The notes: generated by a model not told the origin, from the sequence alone. A stretch of DNA of 64,000 bases from Tritrichomonas musculus (GCA_039105265.1 JAPFFF010000008.1:4154001-4218000), one strand, 5' to 3'; shown: positions 42,885 through 53,650, numbered from the stretch's first letter. Translations and numbers: made by a program.

Positions 42885-44356
42885 ATATTAAATATTTATG
42901 TTAATTCAATCAAAATATTTCAATTTAACTTGATATTTATTAAAATAAAATATCTTTACTATTCTATTTTCTTGCACTCAATATTTTGTGGGAATTCAGT
43001 GAAAAATATAAGGTAAAAGCATTCAAAAAGTTTGTTTTTTATTAATTTGTTTTTCGATTTCCTCCAATGGCTCAAATATATCCATTTAATATCAAATATG
43101 ATTCGAGTTGGTAAATATAAAAAGCATGACCAACACATTTAATTTTGGGCCATTTTTGCGGAAACTTGAATGATTTTGATTTCAAACTTATATTAAATTA
43201 TACTACTTTTTATTATATTATTCATATATAATATATTAATCATATTATTTTATTTATATAATAATTTGGAAATATCAATTATTGATCTGCAAAATCTAAT
43301 AATATAATTTAACTTTTTGAAAGAAAAAATCCCTCTTTTTTTATAAAGTTTACACATGTAAACTTGTGAATATATATTGAGAAGTTTATTTATTTTTTAA
43401 AGATCCATGAAAAAGTTTATTTTTAAATGTTCATGGATCTAGATACGATAAACGCTCAATTATTCATTCAATTTTTTTTCAATTAAATAAAATACATTTC
43501 TGATAAAATTTCAGAGCAGTTTTTTGTTAATTTGCTTTTATAATCAATATTCTTAAAATTAAAATGATTTCCTCATATTATTTACTCTATTTAATAATAT
43601 TATCTTTATTATTATCATTTTTAATTATTTATAAATAATTAGCTTAGTTTTACCGCAAGAAATTTAATAATATTTTAAAAATCTCATTATTATTTTTAAA
43701 TAAGCTCTGAATTTTTTTTTTAGAAATATAAAACGACGAGCTTTCCGATGTTTTCCATATTCAATTTGACGTTTTATGCATTTTTTATCTACAACCAAGC
43801 CATGATAAGTTAAAAAAAAGCATTGCTTAAATGCTAAATTCGATTTTTTTAATAGTATTTATGACAAACCTTAAATATAAAGTTTCTTTTGATGATATAT
43901 AGATGTATACTATTATATAAAAACAATATGCTCGTGATAAGATTTACAAATACACCAAGATTTTAAGATATTCAAAATATTAAATTGATTTTATTTTCAC
44001 CAAAACCGTTTTACTTTGGCCTTTACCATCAATAAAAATTTAGTATTAGGGATATTTTATTAGTAACAATATGCCAAATTCAATTCAACATTTATATAAA
44101 CAAGAAAACAAGGGAAGAAAACAAAATTTACTCGGATAGTTGTAAGTTTTAAAAAGACCAAAATTGAAAGATTATATTAATTAATTGAAATTTCAATAAA
44201 AATAAAATTATTTTTTCTAATAGTTTATCTCAATTATTGGTTTTACTTCATTCATTTATACTCAGAAAAATTGTGAGAATAAATGAATATTAAAAAATTA
44301 TTTTTCTATGGAGGCTCTTATCAAAAATTCAATAGAATGAAATAAAATCATATCTA
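42885..44356. other. AT-rich non-coding DNA with small inverted repeats
   Basis: No gene is seen. It holds an 18-bp near-palindrome (AGTTTACACATGTAAACT, 43348-43365) related to one at 50738, and a short hairpin AGATCCATGAA/TTCATGGATCT at 43401-43440. Confidence 0.55.
43348..43365. repeat. Palindromic motif AGTTTACAYATGTAAACT, copy 1
   Basis: The flank GTGAATATATATTG that follows is also present, inverted, beside the copy at 50738-50755. The two are dispersed relatives of one repeat. Confidence 0.6.
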
Positions 44357-44661
44357 TAGTAAGACGATAAACCGGTCGACATCAAGAAAAACTGGTCGAC
44401 ATCATCAACTTTTTCATTAAACTCATAGAAATACTCGGAATAATTTTCTATGATGCTTATTCAAAAACTGGTAGACATTATAAAATTTTAAAAATTTTTT
44501 AGAACTTTTTAAAAAGTTATTTGATTTATATTTGAGAGCCTTTTCAATATCATTTTTCATTCAATTTTGAACATCTTTATGAAATATTTGAGTGCGATTT
44601 TATGAAAAAGTTTACAATGTCGACCAGTTTTTCTGATGTTTACTCGTTTATCGTCTTACTA
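44357..44661. mobile_element. 305-bp MITE, copy 1 (TAGTAAGACGATAAAC ends)
   Basis: The terminal inverted repeats TAGTAAGACGATAAAC and GTTTA-CGAGT-like inner parts are followed by repeated GGTCGACAT words. TA is present on both flanks (44355-44356, 44662-44663). The body is non-coding. It appears identical along its length to the copy at 44886-45190. Confidence 0.85.
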
Positions 44662-44885
44662 TACATGGATCTTTACCAATTATTCAATTTTTTGTAAATA
44701 CCTTAATTTATTTCAGAAAACCATACAAAAAATTGAGATCGGTACATAGTTTTTAAGAGCGGTACATAGTTATTAAAGCAACGTTAATGTTTTTTTTTTT
44801 TAAAAAAAAAAAAACATTTAATTTTTTTTTTTATAATAAAAAGATATCAAAAAGTTTATTTTTACGGTTTTGTAAAATAAAAATA

Positions 44886-45190
44886 TAGTAAGACGATAAA
44901 CCGGTCGACATCAAGAAAAACTGGTCGACATCATCAACTTTTTCATTAAACTCATAGAAATACTCGGAATAATTTTCTATGATGCTTATTCAAAAACTGG
45001 TAGACATTATAAAATTTTAAAAATTTTTTAGAACTTTTTAAAAAGTTATTTGATTTATATTTGAGAGCCTTTTCAATATCATTTTTCATTCAATTTTGAA
45101 CATCTTTATGAAATATTTGAGTGCGATTTTATGAAAAAGTTTACAATGTCGACCAGTTTTTCTGATGTTTACTCGTTTATCGTCTTACTA
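44886..45190. mobile_element. 305-bp MITE, copy 2
   Basis: Same length and apparently the same sequence as copy 1, 224 bp downstream. The left flank is TA. The right TA is separated from the element because another element inserted exactly there. Confidence 0.85.
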
Positions 45191-45801
45191 AAGTCGGATT
45201 CAAAATGCTTAGGACATTCTCTCAAAAAAATTCTGATAAAAGTGAAAAACAAAATTTTCAATTGAATACTAATAAAATCTCATTTATTTTAAGCCAAGAA
45301 GAGCAATATGAATAAATCATACGCAAAAAAAGCATTTTTAAAAAAGAATCACCTCTTTAAAACATCTCGAGAATAGATATTTATGCTCCAGATAGAAATT
45401 TCTTGAATTATTATAAATAAGCTAAGCTTTAAATTGATGGTCATTTTCGGTTGGAAATGACCAGTATTAAAGCATTTTATAGCTCCAAGTGACCAGTTGC
45501 CAAAAAGTGGTCATTGACTATTTAAAGCCTAGTAAATAAGATTAATGCTAGGTTTTACTGTCCAGACGAGTTTTCATAGAAAAAGTCATAGAACTATCCC
45601 TATCCACTTTCAATTTTATCTTTTAGGTCTCAATAAAAAGACTTCTTCTAAAGTTTTCTTTTTTAATTTTCGTTTTATTTGAGCTTGACACTTTTTCATT
45701 TTCTGAGTATCTCTGAATTTCTTGCATGCAGCTTGGGACACTTTTGAATGGATTTCTATGGTAATTTAAAAAGTTTGTCCCAAGCTAATTGAATCCGACT
45801 T
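45191..45801. mobile_element. 611-bp TIR element inserted at the edge of MITE copy 2
   Basis: The ends AAGTCGGATTCAA and inverted AAGTCGGATTCAA extend inward as GCTTRGGACA. They are flanked by TA at 45189-45190 and 45802-45803. An interior stretch around 45421-45490 (CTTTAAATTGATGGTC) resembles part of the Mutator-like arms at about 25260, suggesting shared ancestry or capture. Confidence 0.75.
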
Positions 45802-45899
45802 TATATGTACCGATCTCAATTTTATCGAATATTCGATTATGAAAAAGTGGTAACCATCAATATATTTAAATTTACGGTTTTGTAAAATTTCTTTTTTAA

Positions 45900-46709
45900 G
45901 GTAAAAATGCCATACGTTAAGCAACCGCTTTTATTTTCTGACACTATTTATTGTGACATGTTAATTAAAATTATTTTCTTTTCTATTTTTTGTTTTCATT
46001 AAAGAATACATTTTTTATTAACAAATCCTTTTAATTCCATTCCCAAAAAAGCCCAATTTGTTTTGATTACATTGAATTTGCTGATTACATGGACGTAAAT
46101 CAATTTAATATTTTATACTTTCCAATCTCATCAAAAAAAATTTGTTATATTATTGATGGAGACAAATTGGTAAGGAGTTTTCATCACACATGCGACAAAA
46201 TTTCTCTTTGTTTACAGTTTTTTACAAATAATATTATTAAAATATTACGAAAAAGATAAAAAAATTAATTTTAATGGCAATATCCCATTTTTCATAGAAA
46301 TCAAATCAATATTTTATAAGAAGAAACGAATCTTATAAAATTCATTGTAAATTTATTTTTTCTATTACTACTTTTTTTTTATAATTCAGTAAAATTTTTG
46401 TGATAATTATTGATATTATATTTTGAAATTTAATATAAATTACATAATCTTTCTCTTCTTTATAATAATTCGAATATAAATCTAAAACTCTTTTTTGTTC
46501 AAATATTAATTGAAAAAGTTGATAAACTAAATTTATAATTGAAAAATTCAATTATTAAAATTTTCGTTTCAAATTGAATATAAAAATATTTTATAAAGTT
46601 CAGAAATTCAAATCTGACATATATTGAAATTTCAACTTTTTCTGGGAGGGTGCTTTTCTTAAAATTTTAACGTACTCTTTCTCAATTTTTAACGTATGGC
46701 ATTTTTACC
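45900..46709. mobile_element. 810-bp TTAA-flanked TIR element (GGTAAAAATGCC subtype)
   Basis: Perfect 21-bp inverted ends begin GGTAAAAATGCCATACGTTA and are flanked by TTAA (45896-45899, 46710-46713). The interior shares the family core (CCCTCCCAGAAAAAGT and TCAGATTTGAATTTCTG, inverted) with the 25480 copy. No coding frame is present. Confidence 0.8.
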
Positions 46710-46764
46710 TTAATGGTTATAAAAGTTAAATAAACTAATATCTGCAAAAATAATTATTTATCAT

Positions 46765-47956
46765 AGAGGCATGTCAACCAAAATTCTACTCGATAAATTT
46801 TTTTGAAAATGATAATATAAGATTTAAATGATGCATATTAAAACTTTTCCTCTTGAGCAAACGAAAACTTCTATACAGTTTTTAGTTTTCATTCAAATCA
46901 TCATTTTTAACTCAATTTCTTCAATTCAAAAAGTACATGTATTCAAATTTATATATTGAAAAATGAATTCTCTTTCATTTTTGATAAGATCATGATTGAA
47001 TACCATTTCAATTTGAGAGAATCTTTATTGAATAGCTTTTCAATTTGAGAGAGATTCATTGAATGTTCTTTCAATTTGAGAAGAATAAATAAGTCTTATT
47101 TATAACTTGAAAATTGAATTAATAAAAACTTATTTTATGATATAAATATACTTAGAAATTAATTATGAATTTAAAAAAGTAATTATATTTGCTTGTCACA
47201 AAAAATTTAAAATAAATATTTTAAAATATTTTATTGTGTTTTTACAAAGTAGGTAAAATCATTATTTGATTCATAATAAAGAAGTATATAATTTTTATTA
47301 ATCAAAAAAATAGATTTCTGTTCTAATATTCTCAAATATTTATTTGAAATATAATTATTTGAAAAAGTTCGATCGGTAAATATAAAAAATGATTTATTTC
47401 AAATTTTTTTTTATATAATTTTATAGTAAAATGAAATGAATTTATCATTAGTTCTATAAATCCTCTAAAAATCATATTTTGAGCACTAATTATATTTTAT
47501 TTTTTCAATGAACTATCAATTGAATTGAAAGTATAATATTAATGTATATTGAAACGTATAAAAGAAAATCCCAATATAATTATTAAAATGGTTGTTTTAT
47601 ATTGATTAAAAAATAAATTATGATTAGTATCATACATATTTGAAAATAAGACGTTTTATGTTTAGATATTTAAAGAATGTATAGAGTAATCATAAAAACT
47701 ATTAGTAATTTGTTAATATTATTAAGTAATAAATGTAAAGGATCTTGGATCTTATATTTATATAGAGTGGATAAAATGAAAAATCAAAATTGACGTTTTT
47801 TACTTAAAAACTATTAATTTTTATTATACAAACTAAATAATTGGATTCAAAAGATCATAAATACATTCTTCTTTTTTATATTAATCTTTTATAATTGGAC
47901 TTATCTTATTTTCTACCTTCACTTTTTGAGAGCTTTTTTTTGGTTGATATGCCTCT
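46765..47956. mobile_element. 1.2-kb TIR element with 8-bp target duplication
   Basis: The ends AGAGGCATRTCAACCAAAA are inverted, with TTTATCAT duplicated at 46757-46764 and 47957-47964. It contains a tandem repeat and no transposase frame. The 8-bp duplication fits hAT or P type. Confidence 0.8.
46995..47086. repeat. Three degenerate tandem units of about 31 bp
   Basis: The units follow ATTGAATANCNTTTCAATTT plus GAGAGA. They lie within the 46765 element and may be subterminal transposase-binding repeats. Confidence 0.65.
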
Positions 47957-48024
47957 TTTATCATAAATTTTATTTTATTTTTTTTTTTTTTTTTTTTGAA
48001 TAAAAATAAATTTTAACAAAGATC

Positions 48025-48887
48025 AAAGGTCGTACAACTTAGTTTTTACAGTAAAACTCAATGATTGGTTTGTTTAAACTAATTATATTTTATTATTATA
48101 ATAATAATCATTTTTATAAATATTTGCATCGTACAAAATTCAAATTAAAATAAAAACTAAAAGGATATAAGTATATATTAAATTTTCTTCAGAAAATAAA
48201 TTTGAGTATTTTATCTCAATTTATTTTAATTATTTTTGATAAGAATTTTATAACACTTTCTAAAAATTTAGAATAGCGATAACTTTTTATATAATTTATT
48301 CTAATCATTAATTCTTTTTATATCTTTTTATATGCTTTTAAAACATTAAGTGTTATATAAAAATAGTTATTATTATTGAAAAAAAAAAAATTCATTTTTT
48401 AGCTAAAAATGTAGAAAAATTGAATTTGTTGAATTATTAAATGATGATTTTAAAAAAATTGGACGTTACAGGAGTCCAATGAAGAATATAGTTTTATTTA
48501 TATGCATTTACTCTCTAATATATTTGAATTTCATTCCAAATCAAATGTCAGTTTTTTCTAAAAATGAAGATTTAGTTGATTGGTTTCATAAATATAAAAA
48601 GTCAAATATTTCAGTTATTGAAGGATTTCGTCAAAAAGTAAAATATTATTTGTATAACACATAGTATACCCATTCAAATGGCATCTATATTTTTTAAATG
48701 ATACAAATATATAAGAAATCGATAAATATTGAATTTTAATTAAAGTCTTTATTTCTACTATTACATTTTATAATATTGGATATAAAATATATATATTATA
48801 TATTATTATTATTAAATAAATTAATTATTAAGATAAATATAAATTTATTTAATTTTATTTTTTATTCAATTTAGTTGTACGACCTTT
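48025..48887. mobile_element. 863-bp TIR element with 8-bp target duplication and a possible transposase scrap
   Basis: Perfect 15-bp ends AAAGGTCGTACAACT are flanked by CAAAGATC at 48017-48024 and 48888-48895. A bottom-free top-strand frame from about 48418 to 48664 reads KIGRYRSPMKNIVLFICIYS and onward. It weakly recalls the helix region of P/THAP-type transposases, which also make 8-bp duplications. That resemblance is by eye only. Confidence 0.75.
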
Positions 48888-48926
48888 CAAAGATCTGAAA
48901 TATTCTGATATAATTGAAATATTTTC

Positions 48927-50722
48927 TGATTTTAAACTTTTTGTGTAAAAGATCATTTTAGCACGCAACTTTTTAAATGCAAATCATTTGAAAAGTGGGT
49001 AATTGCTCAAAAATTTAAGAAGGCCATTTATCTATTCAATTTTGAAAAGAAATTGTATGAATTTTCACAAATTTGTGAGGTTGTAAAACCTTCCTAAATT
49101 GAACTTTTTTGGGTCTATCAAAATTTTATATGCTTGCTTTATCCCCTCTTCTATTCTTTATCCTTTTTCATGCCAAAAATTATATAAATCAGAATGGAGA
49201 TTTTGCAGCCGAGCAACTCAATCAGAATGGAGATTCTACAGCCGAGCAACTCAATCAGAATGGAGATTCTTCTGCTGAGCAATCCAGTCAGGATAAAAAT
49301 GCTCAATTAAATATAATTCTTGAAATGTTAGTTAACCTTACAAATAAGGTAGATTCATTAAACACAACAATAGATTCATTAAACACATCAATAAACACAA
49401 AAATAGATTCATTAAACACAACAATAGATTCATTAAACACAACAATAGATTCATTAAAAACAAAAATAGATTCATTAAATCAAACACTTCAAACTATTAG
49501 TGAACAACAAAATCATAAAAAAGCTTTTATATTAGCCCGCAATTCATCTTGTAAGATAATTACTATAGATTCAGAAGGTCGACTTATTTTTGGTTGTGGT
49601 AATTTAATTACTATTAATGATAAGTTTTATGTTTCTACATGTCTTCATGTTGTATATGATAAACAAAATCAAAAAACATATAAACTTCATCGAATTGAAT
49701 TTACAGATATGAAACTGCTGAATTTTGTCAATAATATCCTTATATTTAGCAATTCTATCGATCTTGCTCTAATTGAAGTTTCACCAGATATGATTCATCA
49801 AAAATATGCAATAAAACCTTTAAATCAGGATTTTTCATATGGACAATCATTAATAGGCATAAGTTACCGACAAAAATATACATCAATGCTAAGTTGCCGT
49901 ATTGTCGAAAAACAAAACTATATGACAAAAATGGAAAGTGAAGAATCACTAGAACTCATAACAAATTGCGGTGGTAGCAATGGTTATTCAGGAACAGGTT
50001 TTTTAAATGATGATGGATTTTTAATTGCTATTCATACTGGGTCTGGTGATTTCATCGAAAATATTCAAATCAATCCATCAAGTGAATCTTCAGATTTTGA
50101 GTATGAAATGGAAGATGGAACAGAAAAAAGCAACATTACTGATACTATTCATAATTTCATTACAAATTTAACGGATTATACTTTAAATATTATGAAAACC
50201 CAACAGAGAAATCAAACACTATCAGTTCATGAATTTGTTGATCAAAATTCAATTCGTTACAAAAATTTTGCCTCAGTAACTAATCAATTGTATCAAGAAA
50301 TAAGAAAAGAAAGCCAAATTATTTCTCGTAATCCACGAGCTGAAGCTTTATCAGCCAAAGCAATTTATAATCTTATATATAATACCACAAATAAAAGCCT
50401 TAGAGTCAGTTTTGGTCAATATATATCTTTATCTTCTTCTAATCAATTGCCAGCTTAAATGTGTTTCTAATATTAGATTACGAAAAACTGAAGGCGAAAT
50501 AATGATTACGAGATCTAGATAATGAAAAACTTAAGATGACGAGAGCTGAAAAAAATAAATCAAAAAAAAGTATATCAATAAAGATCAATGAAAATTCATA
50601 CAATTTTTTCATAATTCTTTTCATAATTGAATAGATAAATGGCCTTCATAAATTTTTGAGCAATATAAATCAGAATGGAGATTTGGACAAAAATGATCTT
50701 TTACACAAAAAGTTTAAAATCA
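48927..50722. other. Inverted-repeat cassette around the serine protease gene
   Basis: The segments 48927-49067 and 50589-50722 are inverted copies sharing AAACTTTTTGTGTAAAAGAT, TTGCTCAAAAATTTA, AGGCCATTTATCTATTCAA and AATTGTATGAATTTTCA, with different filler between. The right arm also carries ATATAAATCAGAATGGAGAT, the same words as the start of the protease coding repeat. No target duplication was found. It may be a transposon-like cassette with the protease as cargo, or an inverted duplication of the gene's 5' region behind its 3' end. Confidence 0.65.
49130..50458 (+). CDS. Trypsin-fold serine protease with N-terminal hydrophobic leader and coiled coil
   Basis: From the ATG at 49130 the protein is 442 residues; the frame is open to a TTG at 49109. 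It starts MLALSPLLFFILFHAKNY, a signal peptide or signal anchor. Next come three NQNGDSTAEQL repeats and a heptad-like run of TTIDSLN/TKIDSLN units (about 75-120) predicting a coiled coil. The protease part (about 133-310) has all three catalytic positions of the chymotrypsin/trypsin-like fold: His173 in VSTCLHVVYD, Asp211 in SIDLALIEV and Ser287 in GGSNGYSGTGF. A Cys pair nearby may form a disulphide. The C-terminal 130 residues are polar and unrecognised. It should be secreted or membrane-anchored and active. Such DegP/trypsin-like domains are uncommon among trichomonad proteases, which are mostly cysteine peptidases. The gene sits inside an inverted-repeat cassette. Confidence 0.8.
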   Translation: MLALSPLLFFILFHAKNYINQNGDFAAEQLNQNGDSTAEQLNQNGDSSAEQSSQDKNAQLNIILEMLVNLTNKVDSLNTTIDSLNTSINTKIDSLNTTIDSLNTTIDSLKTKIDSLNQTLQTISEQQNHKKAFILARNSSCKIITIDSEGRLIFGCGNLITINDKFYVSTCLHVVYDKQNQKTYKLHRIEFTDMKLLNFVNNILIFSNSIDLALIEVSPDMIHQKYAIKPLNQDFSYGQSLIGISYRQKYTSMLSCRIVEKQNYMTKMESEESLELITNCGGSNGYSGTGFLNDDGFLIAIHTGSGDFIENIQINPSSESSDFEYEMEDGTEKSNITDTIHNFITNLTDYTLNIMKTQQRNQTLSVHEFVDQNSIRYKNFASVTNQLYQEIRKESQIISRNPRAEALSAKAIYNLIYNTTNKSLRVSFGQYISLSSSNQLPA

Positions 50723-51275
50723 ATATATATATTCACAAGTTTACATATGTAAACTTTATAAAAAATAAAAAATAAAAAAAGTTTTTGAATAAACTCTTTC
50801 AAAAAAGCATAAATAAAGAGAAATATGAAACTTTTTAATCTTATTGATATTGATATTAAAAAATAAAGGATATCAATAAGATTATTGACGAAGCGAAATT
50901 TGTTCCATAAACGAAATTAACCTGTTCAAAGACATTTACCTGTATCAGACATTCAATTCCAACAATCTTGTCTCTGATTTTCTCATAATTCCCCAAATGT
51001 GATCATATCAAACCATCAATATCTAACTCAAATATCTTTTATATTCGATTCAAGGTATCTTATAAGCATATTAAGCCTAGAAATGAGCATTATATATACG
51101 AAATTTACTTTTTATTCCTTGTATTTTATATATTACAATATTACAATATTAATAAAAGTTATAATTTTTATACATCTTTTGTTTTCTTTTGCATTTCTTT
51201 TAATATTTGTTTTTGTATTTTGTCATTTTCATTGGTAAAAAGCATGTTTTCTATTTTGAGAAATTTACACTCGTA
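50723..51275. other. AT-rich DNA with a perfect 18-bp palindrome
   Basis: No gene. The palindrome AGTTTACATATGTAAACT at 50738-50755, with its flank, matches the 43348 repeat in inverse orientation. A short GATATCAATAAGATTATTG-type word appears inverted around 50840-50895. Confidence 0.5.
50738..50755. repeat. Palindromic motif AGTTTACAYATGTAAACT, copy 2
   Basis: Perfect 18-bp palindrome, directly beyond the right arm of the protease cassette. It is related to 43348-43365. Confidence 0.7.
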
Positions 51276-51283
51276 AACTTATG

Positions 51284-52028
51284 CAGGGATGGTCAACGTT
51301 GAAAAAATTGATCAATGATATCACTTTTTTAGAGGCTCGTTGTCAACGTTGACTTCGTTGATTCAACGTCGTTGAGTTAACTTTAAATTACCATTTTTAT
51401 ATATATTATTACATTTGATATTAATATTGATAATAAAGGTGATATTTATTTAAAATAAAAGCTTTAAGGTACAAATCTCATAAGTTTAAATTTGGCCATG
51501 AGACCGTTTAATATTTGAGAGATACCCCCTCTCAAAAAAAATCGATTTTCTGGGGAAATAGCGGTTTTCTCATTTTTAAATCACATGTCATTCATGATTA
51601 AATTTTGTTAAAAATTATGAAAATAAATAGATATCAAAATTTCATCCATTAAAATAAAAATATCAAATTTATTTAAATTAAAATATATCCTAATTTCTAA
51701 AAAAAAGAAAGAATTGAACGAAATATGAAAAACAGTATTTCTTTTTTTTTTTTTGACATGTGAAATAAAATGTAAAAAAATTGATAGAGTGTCAAAAAAA
51801 AATGTCGGTTATTTAAACGTAAGAGATTTGATTTCTTTTCAGTTTTTTTTCTGAAAAAGTTTCCTCTCATATTTTCAATTGGCTCAATGTTGAAATAATC
51901 AGTTAATTCAATATTATTTCAACGTTGACCTTTTGTTATGACAAAATTGAAACGGTTTTAATCAACGGCCTCAACGTCGTTATCGTTGACATTCAATTCA
52001 ACGAAATATTATTGGTTGGCCATCCCTG
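51284..52028. mobile_element. hAT-like non-autonomous element with CAGGGATGG ends
   Basis: The left end CAGGGATGGTCAAC and inverted right end CAGGGATGGCCAAC have the classic hAT terminus. The 8-bp flanks AACTTATG and ATCTTAGG match at six of eight positions, as an aged duplication. Subterminal regions hold many TCAACGTTGA/CAACGTCGTT words in both orientations, typical of hAT transposase-binding sites. A TTAA-family element is nested in it. Confidence 0.75.
51468..51830. mobile_element. Nested TTAA-family copy with damaged right end
   Basis: The left end GGTACAAATCTCATAAGTTT follows TTAA (51464-51467). The core ACCCCCTCTCAAAAAAA is present. The right end reads AAACGTAAGAGATTTG and then diverges before the expected GTACC-TTAA. 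Confidence 0.6.
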
Positions 52029-52074
52029 ATCTTAGGGTTTGATACAAATATAACATAATTTATATTTTTATTAA

Positions 52075-52200
52075 GGTACAAATCCAATACGTTATTAATT
52101 GAAAAGGTGAACGTTAATTATTTGTGAGAATACCCTCCTCTGAAAAAGTCGATGAATTCTGAGTAAACGTAAGAAAGTTTCAGATTTGAGTTTTTGAAGA
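52075..52200. mobile_element. TTAA-family left end only
   Basis: GGTACAAATCCAATACGTTA after TTAA (52071-52074), then the core ACCCTCCTCTGAAAAAGT. No matching right end was found downstream, so it is a truncated copy. Confidence 0.6.
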
Positions 52201-53315
52201 GGTGGGAAAAAAAATATTTTTTTCACCATATTAAAAACAATATATATTAAAATATAATAATATAGTTTTTATTAATAAAAAAGTAAAAATTGTTTACTTA
52301 ACTATTTTGGTTTCCATGATATACATATTTTAAAAAAAACTGGAAAAAAATAAAATAGATATATCTTTATTTAAAATAATCATATTAATTATATTATCAT
52401 ATGTATCATTTTATAAATGTATATTTAATTTAATTTAAAAATATTTTTTAGGAATACTAATTGAAATATATTGAAATAAAAAACAGAGAAATCCAAAAAG
52501 TTTAATTTAGCCAAAACTTGATCACTTTTTCACCCAAGCTAAATTTATTATATAATATTATATTATATTAATTATTATATATATTTATAAGTTTTCAATT
52601 AAAAATAATAAAATAAATAAAAAGATATTCATGATTTATTTTACGAAATTTTCACATATTGACAAAAATAAAGTAAAGATTGCACCATAACTTCCTATTT
52701 ATCTAAGATCAGAAAATTTATATATTATTTATGATTAGTATATCATTCAATAATCTTTTTTAAATGATAAGATTTTATTTTGTCATTCAAGGTTTATTCC
52801 CTAATGACAGTTTTTAAAAGCTTCTATAAAATACGAGTAATCCATTTATATAACATATTTGTATTATTTTTATAGATTTTTTGTTTTTTATGTTAAAAAA
52901 TAACAAATATTTTATTTTTTATTTTCTAAATCAATTGTATTAAGTAAAGATAAAATCGTTTTTTACAAATTTTTCTAAAAAGTAGTGTTTTATACATATT
53001 TTTGAATACATCTACAAATCTCAGCTGTCAAAAATAAATTAAGATTGATAAATAAAATTTATTATGTTTATAAAATATTTATTCATGGAACATATTTAAT
53101 TTCGACTGCTGAATTTTTAGATATTAACAAAAATAAATCCCAATAGCAAATTCTTAGAAAAAATGAGTAGTTTACATTTTTTTGAATAAAATTTAACATA
53201 CCTTTTAATATGAGTTAACTAAGTAGAAGCGCGCTTAAACTCAAATGAATTGAGTATGAAATAGATGAAAAACAATCAGAATTGAATTTAATGAACACAC
53301 CTAACCATCAGAATG
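52201..53315. other. AT-rich non-coding DNA
   Basis: No gene, TIR pair or RNA is recognisable. Long A/T homopolymer-rich stretches dominate. Confidence 0.5.
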
Positions 53316-53650
53316 CTTTTTGAATCAAAACCAAAATTCTTTAAATGAAATCATTGACCAAAACACAAATTTAACTGGAAAATATCTGATTCTTGGAGAT
53401 ATTATCAAAAATGTTGCAAATGGCACAAAAAAGAAACAAAAGAAATCAAGCATGAAATTGAATTGGATAAATTTTTCAATTTTTTCCACCAATTTTACAA
53501 AAGAACACCAGAATTTTGTGATCTGCAAAATATTATTGATATAATTGACAATTGCGATATTAATTGCCCGGAAGTCCCCGTTTCTGATGATATTGAAGAT
53601 TATTATATTTGGCTTTCAAACAATTTTTCAAAATATTTGGCTTTCAAAGT
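53316..53650 (+). pseudogene. Frame-shifted coding fragment of unknown family
   Basis: Two overlapping frames give protein-like text. One contains NGKYLILGDIIKNVANGTKK-type sequence (about 53320-53440) and the other KFFNFFHQFYKRTPEFCDLQ followed by a Cys/Asp-rich stretch ending near 53640. Together they look like one gene with a frame change near 53440. No start, end or known domain is visible. Confidence 0.35.

Larger units (their letters stand above)
44731..45821. mobile_element. Outer inverted-repeat element enclosing two other elements
   Basis: AATTGAGATCGGTACATA (44731-44748) recurs inverted at 45804-45821. Between them sit MITE copy 2 and the 611-bp element, and little else besides about 140 bp of AT-rich DNA. 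The outer pair thus looks like the ends of an older short element that received two insertions. Its own target duplication was not resolved. Confidence 0.5.

Noticed and set aside
46342-46551. A 69-codon Ile/Lys/Asn-rich frame
   Set aside because: Composition-driven frame inside the 45900 TTAA element.
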